Positions 1-9,800 of a stretch of 64,000 nt of DNA are shown one piece after another. The stretch spans positions 372,001 through 436,000 of the forward strand of contig JAVUNC010000015.1 in NCBI GenBank assembly GCA_032173965.1, read 5' to 3'. Below the pieces are notes generated by a model. The model saw only the letters and a list, made by a program, of their open reading frames with translations. It made no database searches and was not told the DNA's origin. Each line of letters begins with the position of its first letter. Position 1 is the first letter of the stretch. The DNA comes from Sitta carolinensis. Lineage: Eukaryota > Chordata > Aves > Passeriformes > Sittidae. Position numbers and translations under genes: made by a program.

Positions 1-45
1 GCCAACGTTCGGGGGCGCCGTCGCCGCCGGCGGGCGGGCGGGCGG

Positions 46-126
46 CCAATGGGAGAGGGCCGCGCGCGGGCTCGGGCCAATGGCAGGCAGGCGGAGGCGG
101 GGCGAGGGGCGGCGGGAGGATAAAAG
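46..126 (+). promoter_or_regulatory. CALR: CALR core promoter: two CCAAT boxes and a TATA-like box
   Basis: CCAAT occurs at 46-50 and 77-81, and GATAAAAGG at 118-126 is a TATA-like box about 100 bases before the CALR start codon. The first CCAAT is followed nine bases later by CCGCG, one mismatch from the ER stress element CCAAT-N9-CCACG known to control ER chaperone genes. The motifs are seen directly; unfolded-protein-response control is inferred from the family. Confidence 0.6.
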
Positions 127-222
127 GCGGCGGCGCCTCCTCCCCCCTCCGCAGTGCCGGGCGGCGCCGGGCCGGGACGGACGGAGCGAGCGCGGCCTAA
201 ATTCCCCCCCCCCCCTCCCGCC

Positions 223-3048
223 ATGAGCCCCCTCAGCGTCCTCGGCCCCGTCCTGCTCGGAGCCCTCCTGGCGGCCGCCGGCCCCACCCAGTTCTTCCGC
301 GAGGAGTTCGGGATGGAGGTGAGGGAGGGGCCGGGGCGGGGGTCCCTGAGGGCGGGGTCCCTGAGGTGAAGGGGTTGGGGGGGCGGTGCCTGAGCAGGCC
401 TGGGGGCAGCCTGAGGGGGAGGCAGGAGGATGGCAGGGACCCTCTTGTGTTTCGTGAGGGGAGAGAATGGAGGGGCCGCCCCGATTTTTTTCTGAGGGGA
501 TTCTCCTGCGATCTGTGAGGGGAGAGAATTAGAAGACCCCCTGCGACTTGTGAGGGGAGAAAAGGGGAGGCCCATTATGTTCTCTGAGGGGAGAGGATTG
601 AGTGACACCTCCGCGTGTTCCGTGAGGGGAGAATGCAGCGATCCCCCTGAGTTCTTTAGAGAAAGAATGCGGGGATCTCTCTTCTGTGTTTGGTGAGGGG
701 GAAATGGGGGGCCCCTCTGTGCTCGCTGAGGGAAAGAGGCGAGGATCGTGGTGTGAGGGGGCAGAAGCGCTGGCCCCGTGCTCTCTGGGGTGACACGGGA
801 CACAGGAGGCCACTCCTCAGGTGTGGGCAGCGAGTGGGTGTCGGGACACGGAGGGCGAGGGCACCCGGGGGTCTCGCTGGGCCAGGAGGGGTTGGGGGTC
901 CCTGCAGGGGGCTCAGGGTCACCCCTGGAGTAGAGCAGGTGGATGAGAGAGAAAAGAGCAGGAAAAGGACTGTGAACAGCCCAGCACCTGCACAGAGAGG
1001 GTTCCTGGAGGAGCCCAGCAAGAGACGCACCCAGCTGAGCTGTTGCGGGGTGGCAGGAGGAGTTTGGGGGCGCAGGGGGGAGCCAGGCTGCTGACATTGC
1101 CCCCCACGCAGACGCCTGGACCCGCCGGTGGGTGGAATCCAAGCACAAACCCGACTACGGGCGCTTCGTCCTCACCGCCGGCAAGTTCTACGGCGACGCC
1201 GAGAAGGACAAAGGTGAGCGCGGGGAGCGGGCGAGCAGCAGCCGGGTGCCGGCGGGGGCATTTCCCTTCTCACACGCCCCGCCACGTCCCCGCAGGGATC
1301 CAGACGAGCCAGGACGCCCGGTTCTACGCCCTGTCCTCGCGTTTCGAGCCCTTCAGCAACCGCGACAAGACGCTGGTGGTGCAGTTCACGGTGAAGCACG
1401 AGCAGAACATCGACTGCGGCGGCGGCTACGTGAAGCTCTTCCCGGCCAGCCTGAGCCAGGAGGACATGCACGGCGACTCCGAGTACAACATCATGTTCGG
1501 TGCGTGCGTCCCCCACCCCAAACCCCTGCCCGGCCCGCTCAGGGGGGCTCTGGACCCCTCCCCTGACCCCAATCCCCCTCCCCAGGCCCTGATATCTGCG
1601 GCCCCGGCACTAAGAAGGTGCACGTGATCTTTAACTACAAGGGCAAGAACGTGCTGATCAATAAGGACATTCGCTGCAAGGTGGGTGTGGGGGGCTCTGG
1701 GGGGTGCTGGTGTCCCCCTGGGGAGGGGTCTGCAGCCCTGCTGAGCCCCCCACGTGTCCCCCAGGATGACGAGTTCACCCACCTGTACACGCTGGTGGTG
1801 CGGCCGGACAACACCTACGAGGTGAAGATCGACAACGCCCGCGTGGAGTCGGGGAGCCTGGAGGAGGATTGGGATTTCCTGCCCCCCAAAAAGATCAAAG
1901 ACCCCGAGGCCAAGAAACCCGACACTGGGAGAGCGGGCCAAGATCGACGACCCGAGGACACCAAACCTGAGGTGGGGACAAAGAGGGGTCTGGGGGGGAT
2001 GGTGGGAGTGTCCTAAAGGGGTCTGGGGGAGTTGTGAGGGGACTTGTGGGGGGCTTGGGGGTTTTAGGGGGGCTGGCAGTAACTTTGGGGTCTCCAGGAG
2101 TTTCAGAGGGTGGGCTTGTAAAAATGTCCTGGCAGGATTGGTGGGGAGGACTCTGGGAAAGGACTGGGCAAAAACCGGGGGATTCTGGAGCTCAGCGAGG
2201 CGTGTGCCACCATCCCGGGGGGCCCCAGCAGCCCCCCAGACCCCTCCTGACGCCCCTCCTCATCACAGGACTGGGACAAACCCGAGCACATCCCGGACCC
2301 CGACGCCAAGAAACCGGAGGACTGGGACGAGGAGATGGACGGGGAGTGGGAGCCCCCCGTGATCCAGAACCCCGAGTACAAGGTGAGGGCTCGGGGGGCT
2401 TTGGGGGGGCTGGGGAAGGGGCACAGCCCCCCCCTCTGAACCCACGCTTGTGCCCCCCCCAGGGGAGTGGAGGCCGCAGCAGATCGACAACCCCGACTAC
2501 AAGGGCAAGTGGGTGCACCCCGAGATCGAGAACCCCGAGTACAGCCCCGACCCCCTGCTCTACTCCTACGACAGCTTCGGCGTCATCGGCCTCGACCTCT
2601 GGCAGGTGGGTGGGGGGCCCGGGAGGGGCTGGGGGGGCGTCCCGGGGGGCTGCGGGACCCCCCACCCCCACCCTGAGCCCCTCCCCCCGTCCCCGCAGGT
2701 GAAGTCAGGCACCATCTTCGACAATTTCCTGATCACGGACGACGAGAAACTGGCGGAGGAGATCGGCAACGAGACCTGGGGGGCCACCAAGGTAAGGGAG
2801 GGGGCGAGACCCCCCTGAGACCCCCGGTGACCCCGCGGTGACCTCCCCACCCCCCCCTCGCAGGACGCCGAGAGGAAGATGAAGGAGCAGCAGGACGAGG
2901 AGCAACGGAAGAAGCAGGAGGAGGAGGAGAAGCAGCAGAAAGAAGAGGAAGGGGACGATGAGGGGACGGGGACGAGGAGGAGGAGGATGAGGAGGAGCCC
3001 GAGGCCGAGCCCGAGGAGGCGGAGGCGGCCCCGCGGGACGAGCTGTGA
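223..3048 (+). CDS. CALR: Calreticulin, ER lectin chaperone, nine exons with several single-base breaks
   Basis: Calreticulin binds calcium and monoglucosylated glycoproteins in the ER lumen. Exons: 223-318 (signal peptide ending near LLAAAG), 1112-1213, 1296-1499, 1586-1680, 1765-1971, 2269-2382, 2463-2605, 2699-2791 and 2864-3048. The globular lectin domain is clear ([42 protein letters not shown]). The P-domain repeats ([29 protein letters not shown]) and the acidic C-tail follow. The tail ends RDEL rather than the usual KDEL. Staying in frame requires one missing base near 310, three in 1925-1955 (jointly frame-neutral), one at the start of exon 7 (143 instead of 144 bases) and one near 2965. 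After the last break the raw frame reads arginine-rich, while the shifted frame reads the expected acidic tail. All introns have GT-AG ends. Confidence 0.95.
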
Positions 3049-3396
3049 GGGCCCCGCGGCGGGACCGTTCTGTCTCTGTGAGACCTGGACTCTTTTCTAT
3101 GGGCGCCGCCGCCCGCGGGGCCCCCGGGCAAAAAAACACACAAAAAAAACCCACAAAAAAAAAAAAAAAAAAAAAAAAGAAAAAAGCCGCGCCCTCGCCG
3201 GGAAGCGAACCGGCACGGCCGGGAGCGGAGCGGCACCGGCGGCCCCGCGGGGCGAGGACTCAGGAGCAGCGCCGGGCACGGGGAGGGAGCGGTGATCGGG
3301 GACGGGCTGGGCAGGGGGAAGCACCGGCGGTGTCGCACGGGACTGTACCGGGAAGGGGTGGGGGGTGGGGAGAGGGGGTGTCGCGATCCGGTTTCT

Positions 3397-3402
3397 ATTA
3401 AA
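3397..3402 (+). terminator. CALR: CALR poly(A) signal ATTAAA
   Basis: ATTAAA lies about 350 bases after the CALR stop and is followed by a T-rich tract. No closer AATAAA is present. An A-rich run at 3140-3180 inside the 3' UTR is internal rather than a tail, because transcribed-looking sequence continues after it. Confidence 0.6.
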
Positions 3403-3898
3403 TTAACGATCGTCCCGGCGCCGTCGCTTATTTTTTTTTTTTATTATTTTTTTATTTAATTTTAATTCGCCCCCTCCATGTTGCGGCCGCCGCCATTTTG
3501 TGCCGCCGCGCGCGTGTCACGTGACCCGGCAGCGCGCGCCCTCCCCGCGCGGTTGTTTTTTTTTTTTTTTTTTTTTTTTTTTTCCCGCGCGTCACGTGAC
3601 ACGCCGTGCGATGACATCACTATATTTTTTTTTTTTTTCCCGCGCGCGTCACGTGACGAGAGATAGCGCGCGCGAGAGAAAACGCGCGCCGTTTCCGGCG
3701 TCACGTGACGAGAGGAAAAAAAAAAAAAAAAAAAAAAAAAAAAGCGGGCGGGTGGGCGCGCCGGTGAGCGCCGTGACGCACTTCCGGCGCCGCGGCGGAA
3801 GCGGCGGGGCCGCCTAAGATGGCGGCGGCGTGAGTTGCATGTTGTGGGGCCGCCGGGAGGAGCCGCCGCCGCCGCCGCCGCCCCGAGCCCGCGCCGCC
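3403..3898 (+). promoter_or_regulatory. RAD23A: RAD23A promoter with four GTCACGTGAC palindromes
   Basis: This 0.5 kb stretch between CALR and RAD23A holds four exact GTCACGTGAC palindromes at 3516-3525, 3591-3600, 3648-3657 and 3700-3709. It also has a CRE-like ATGACATCA near 3611, an ETS-type CTTCCGG near 3781 and a YY1-type AAGATGGCGGC near 3816. Long pure T and A runs (about 3556-3583 and 3718-3743) separate the boxes. GTCACGTGAC is the consensus bound by TFEB/TFE3/MITF (CLEAR motif) and also by USF; control by these factors is inference. Confidence 0.7.
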
Positions 3899-6800
3899 AT
3901 GGCCGTCACCGTGACGCTCAAGACGCTGCAGCAGCAAACCTTCAAGATCCGCATGGAGCCGCACGAGACGGTGAGGCGGCGGCGGAGCCTCCCGCGGAAG
4001 GAAGGGAAGGGGAGGGGGGGGGGGGGGGGTGCGGGCGGGGCCGCGTTCCCCTCACGGACCCCGCTGAGGGGAGGGGGCCGCACCCTCCGGGGGTCCCTCT
4101 GGGGAGGGGTCGCCCTGTGCTCCCGACCCCGCTTTGGGCTCCTCCCGGGGGGGCTCCGTGCGCCCCTCGCCCCGGTTTGCGAGCGCTGAAGCGGCGGGTT
4201 TGAACCCAGGGGGCGGCTCCGTGCGTTCCTCTTCTCCCCCGGGTTTGGGTAGGGGTCTTCTCCCTTTTTGGGGTCTTCTCCCCTTTTTGGGGGTCTTCTC
4301 CTCTTTTTGGGGGTCTTCTTCTCTCTTTGGGGTCTTCTGTTTTTGGGGGTCTTCTCCTCTTTTTGGGGTCTTCTGTTTTTGGGGGTCTTCTCCCTTTTTG
4401 GGGGTTTCTCTTTTTGGGGGTCGTCTCCTCTTTTTGGGGGTTTCTCTTTTTGGGGGGTCTTCTCTTTTTGGGGGTTTCTGTTTTTGGGGGTCTTCTCCTC
4501 TTTTTGGGGGTTTCTCTTTTTGGGGGTCTTCTCTTTTTGGGGGTCTTCTCCCCTTTTTGGGGGTTTCTCTTTTTGGGGGTCTCCTTTCCTTTTTGGAGGT
4601 TTCTGTTTTTGGGGGTCTTCTCCCCTTTTTTGGGGTTTTCTCTTTCTTTTGGGGGGGTCTCCCACGTGGTGGGGAGCTCGGCATCCCCCCACTCTCCAAT
4701 TTGGGGAGGGGGCTCAGGCGGGGACGCTCCGTGCGCTTCTCCCGCGGTTTTTGAGGGAGGGGGAGATCAAACCTGAGCGGCAGCGCTGGGCGAGGCGCTG
4801 TGCGACCCCCGCATTTGGGGGCAATCCTTACAAATGCGACAAGAGAGACCCCCCCCAAAAATAGCAGGGGGATCCCCTCCCACCCTTAGGAGCCTCTCAG
4901 CCCCTCTGGGGGGGATTATTCCCGGAGGAACCTTCAGGAACACTCGGGATGATTCCTGCCTCCCCCGCCGCTCCAGTTTTTTTTGCGGGGGGAGCTCCGG
5001 GGGTCTCGGGGCGGTTTTTTGGGGGGGCTCTGAGCCGCTGCCGGCCGCAGGTGCGGGCGCTGAAGGAGAAGATCGAGGCCGAGAAGGGCAGCGAGGCTTT
5101 TCCCGTGGCCGGCCAGAAGCTCATCTACGCCGGCAAGATCCTGAGCGACGACGTGCCCATCCGCGAGTACCGCATCGACGAGAAGAACTTCGTGGTGGTC
5201 ATGGTGACCAAGGTGCGACCCCCGCGGGGGGCTGGGGGGCACGCGGGGGGTCCCGGGAGGCGTTTGGGGGGCGTGGAGGGTTTGGGGGCGTGGGGGAGTG
5301 GGGTTGGAGGGGTTGGGGGGCGTGGGGGGATGATCGGGGGTCTTGGGAGGGGTTTGGGGGCGTGGGGGATGCTTAGGGGGTCCCTGGGAGGCGTTTGGGG
5401 TCCCTGGGAGGGGTTTGGGGGTCGTGGGGGGATGCTAGGGGGTCCCTGGGAGGGGTTTGGGGGGCGTAGGGGGATGTTCGGGGGGTCCCTGGGAGGCGTT
5501 TGGGGTCCCTGGGAGGGGTTTGGGGGTCGTGGGGGATGGTCAGGGATCTTTGGGAGGCGTTTGGGGTCGTGGGGGGATGCTCGGGGGTCTTGGGAGGCGT
5601 TTGGGGGGCGTAGGGGTATGCTCAGGGGTCCCTGGGAGGCGTTTGGGGGTCGTGGGGAGACGCTCGGGGGTCTTTGGGGGTCGTGGGGGGACGCGAGGGG
5701 GTCCCTGGGAGGCGTTTGGGGTCCCTGGGAGGGTTTGGGGGGCGTGGGGGGATGTTCGGGGGTCTTTGGGAGGGGTTTGGGGGGCGTGGGGGGATGCTCA
5801 GGGGTCCCTGGGAGGCGTTTGGGGGGCTTGGCGGGATGCTCGGGGGTCTTGGGAGGGGTTTGGGGGTCGTGGGGGGATGCTCGGGGGTCTTGGGAGGGGT
5901 TTGGGGGCGTGGGGGATGCTTGGGGGTCTTGGGAGGGTTTGGGGGGCGTCTGGGGGCTCGGGGGTGATCATGGAGGGGTTGGGGGTCGTGGGGGGATGCT
6001 GGGGGTCTTGGGGGTGGGGGGCTGGGGGATGCTGGGGGTTTGAGGTTCGGGGTCTGGGAGGGGTTATGGGGGGTCGTGGGGGATGTCGGGGGTCTTGGGA
6101 GGGGTTTGGGGTGTGGGGGGATGGTCAGGGGTCTTGGGAGGGGTTTGGGGGGCGTGGGGGATGTTCAGGGGTCTTGGGAGGGGTTTGGGGGTCCCTATGT
6201 GGAGTTTAAGGGTTTTGGGGCCATTTGGGGGAGCCCTGAGTGGTCTCTGGGTGGGATCTGGGGGTCCCCAGGCTCTGAGGGTCCCTGGTTGGGTTTGGGG
6301 GTCCCCAGGCTCTTGGGGGGCTCTGGGGTGGGTAGCTCGGGTCTGTGGTTGGGGGTCCCCAGGCTCTGGGGGTCCCCGGGTGGTCTCTGGGGGTCCCCAG
6401 GCCCGTCATTGAGGGTCCCTGGGTGGGTTTGGGGGTCCCTGGGTGGGTTTGGGGGTCCCCAGGCTCTTGGGGGGCTCTGGGTGGGTTTGGGGGTCTCCCC
6501 AGGCTCTTGGGGGTCCCTGGGTGGGATCTGGGGGTCCCCACGCTCTGAGGGGTTCCTGGTTGGGTTTGGGGGTCCCCAGGCTCTTGGGGGGCTCTCGAGC
6601 GGGTCTGGGGGGCTCCCAGAGTGGGGGAGGGGGTGATCCCAGGGGATCCCCAACTCCCCCCGCCCCCTCCCCAGGCCAAGTCCGCGCTGGGCTCGGCGCC
6701 CCCCGAAGCTGGAGCCCCCTCGGAGCCCCCCGCAGCCCCCCCGGGCCCCCCCCGGCCGCCGACGCCGCCCCCCCCCCTCCGGCCGCCCCCAGCGAGGAGA

Positions 6801-9800
6801 CCCCGGCCCAGGACCCCCCCCCCCTGGCGCTGGCTGAGCCCTCGGCTGGGTAAGGGGGGGCTCCTCGGGGTTGGGGGGCTGGGGGGTTTGGGGGGATTTA
6901 AATGGAGTTTGGGGGGCTGTTTGGGGGTGGGGGTTAATCGGATTTGGGGGGCTGGGGGCTGTTGGGGGGGCATGGGTTTAATCAAGTTTGGGGGGCTGGA
7001 GGCTGTTTGGGGGGCTGGGGGTGTTTGGGGGGGATTTAAATGGATTTGGGGGGCTGGGGGTGTTTGGGGGGGTTAATCAGATTTGGGGGGGTGGGGGCTG
7101 TTTGGGGGGTGGGTTTCATTGGGTTTGGGGGGGATTTCATCGGATTTGGGGGGCTGGGGGCTCTTTGGGGGGTGGGTTTAATCGGATTTGGGGGCTGGGG
7201 CTGTTTTGGGGGGTTTAATCGGATTTGGGGGGCTCTTTGGGGGGTGGGTTTAATCGGATTTGGGGGTTGGGGGTGTTTGGGGGGGCTGCATTTAGGGGGA
7301 GGGGGTATTAACAAGTGGGGGGGTCAGTTAATCAGATTTGGGGGGCAGTAAAGTTTTTTTGGGGGGGTCTGGAGTAAATTTAAGGGTTGGGGGAAAAAAA
7401 TTTTGGGGGTCTTTGGTGTAGATGTGAGTGGGGGGACAGGAGAGATCTGGGGGCAGCTGGGGGGGTCAGGGGGTTTGGGGAGGGGTTTGGGGGGTCTCAG
7501 GGGTTTGGGGGGTCAGGGGTTTGGGGAGGGGTTTGGGGGGTCTCAGGGGTTTGGGGGGTCACGGGGTTTGGGGGGTCACAGGGTTTTGGGGAGGGGTTTG
7601 GGGGGTCACAGGGGTTTGGGGGTCACAGGATTGGGAGGTTGGGGGCAGGGGTTTGGGGGTCAAGGGTGGGTCCAGGGTTTGGGGGGTTGGGGTCACAGGG
7701 TTTGGGGTTCAGGGTTTGGGGAGGGGTTTGGGGGGTCACAGGGGTTTGGGAGGGTTTGGGGGTCACAGGGGTTTGGGGGAGGGGTTTGGGGGGTCTCAGG
7801 GGTTTGGGGGGGTCACAGCGGTTTGGGGGGTCACAGGGGTTTGGGGAGGGGTTTGTGGGGTCTCAGGGTTTGGGGAGGGGCTTGGGGTCTCAGGGGTTTG
7901 GGGGGTCACAGAGATTTTGGGGAGGGGTTTTGGGGGTCTCAGGGGTTTGGGGGGGTCCAGGGGTTTTGGGGAGGGTTGTGGGGGGTCGAGGGGTTTGTGG
8001 GGAAGGGTTTGGGGGGGTCCAGGGGTTTTGGGGAGGGTTTGGGGGGTCACAGGGGTTTGGGGGCTCAGGGGTTTGGGGGTTGGGGGTCTCAGGGGTTTTG
8101 GGGAGGGTTTGGGGGGTCTCAGGGGTTTGGTTGGGGTGGGGAGGGTTTGGGGGGGTCACAGGTTTGGGGAGGGGTTGGGTGGGGGGGGTCTCACGCGTTT
8201 GGGGGGGTCACGGGGTTTGGGGGGGGGTTTGGGGGTCTCATGGGGTTTGGGGGGTCACAGGGTTTGGGGGAGGGGTTGTGGGGGTTCAGGGGTTTGGGGG
8301 GGGTGTCGGGGGTTTGGGGGGCGGGTTGATTTGGGGGGTCTCGGGGTTTGGGGGGGTCCGGTTTGGGGGTCTCAGGGGTTTTGGGGAGGGGTCTGTGGGG
8401 TCTACAGGGGTTGGGGGTCCAGGTTTGGGGAGGGGGTTTGGGGGGTCTGGGGTTGGGGGGGTCCCAGGGGTTATGGGGGGTCTCAGGGGTTGTTGGGGGT
8501 GGGTTGTGGGGGTCCCCAGGGGTTGGGGGGGTCCAGGGTTTGGGGGGGTTTGGGGGTCCCGAGGGGTTTTGGGGAGGGTTTGGGGGGTCCAGGGTTTGGG
8601 GGGTCCCAGGGGGTTTGGGGGTCTAGGGGTTTGGGGGGGTCCAGGGTTTGGGGGGTCACAGGGTTTGGGGGGGGTTTGTGGTGGTCTCAGGGGTTTGGGG
8701 TAGGTCTGGGGTCTTGGGGTGGGGTTTGGGGTGGGTGCACAGGGTTGGGGTCCAGGGGTTGTGGGGGTCATACAGGGTTTGTGGTTGGGTCGGTCCAGGG
8801 TTTTGGGGAGGGTGGGGGGTCTCAGGGGTTTTGAGGGAAGTTTGGGGGGTCTACAGGGGTTGGGGGGGTTTGGGGGGGTCAGGGGTTTGGGGGGGCTCAG
8901 GGGTTTGGGGAGGGGTGGGTTTGGGGGGTCTCAGGGGTTTTGGGAGGGTTTGGGGGGTCTCAGGGGTTTGGGGGTGGGTTGGGGGTAGGGGTTTGGGGGT
9001 CACAGAGGTTTGGGGGGGTCTTGGGGGTTCAGGTGGTCTGATGGATTGGTCCCCCTGCTCGCAGCTCCGTCCCCCCCGGGCAGGCGGGGCTGGCGCGCGC
9101 TCACCTCGGTGGGTCTGGGGGTATGGGGGGCTCTGGGGGGTTTGGGGGGTCCCAGGGGTGGGGGAGCTGGATTTGGGGACCTCGCTGTGGGGTACAGGGG
9201 GGGTTGGAGGGTCTGAGGGGGGGGTCGGTTCCTGGAGGGGGATTTGGGGGTTAAAGGGGGGGGGTGGGGTCTCTGAATTTGGGTGGAGGGAATTTCTGGG
9301 GCTGGGGGGGTTTGGAGGGGGGGGGTCCTGGGTTATGTGGGGGTCACTGGGGGGCTGGGGGGGGTCCTGGGGGCTTCCCCTGTTGACAGGGTGGGGGGGG
9401 GGGTCCCAGGGTCTGGGGGCGCGGTCGGGGTGGGCCACTGGGGTCTGACCCGCTGACAGGGGGTGGGGGTCCAGGCTCTGGGGGTGTCCCAGGCTCTGGG
9501 GGGTCTCTGGGGGGTGGTTCTGCCGGCTGACAGGGCGGGGTCCCAGGCTCTTGGGGTGGTTCCAGCTCTGGGGGGTCTCTGGGGGTCTGACCGGCTGACA
9601 GGGGCAGGGTCCCAGCCCCTTGGGGGTGGTCCCAGGCTCTGGGGGTCTCTGGGGGTGCCGTGGGGGTCGCCCGGCTTGACAGGGGGGGGGTCCCGGCTCT
9701 ACGGGGGTCCCCCAGGCTTGGGGGGTCTCTGCGGGGGTCTGCCCGCTGACAGGGGCAGGTGTCCCAGCTCTAGGGGTGCTCCCAGGCTCTGGGGGGGTCT

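Noticed and set aside
3140..3180. A-rich tract as a retroposed poly(A) tail
   Set aside because: It lies inside the CALR 3' UTR with no flanking duplication or retrocopy sequence.
3814..4858. Lys/Pro-rich minus-strand frame resembling a structural protein
   Set aside because: It is antisense to the TTTTTGGGGGTCTTCTCC array in RAD23A intron 1 and overlaps RAD23A exon 1.
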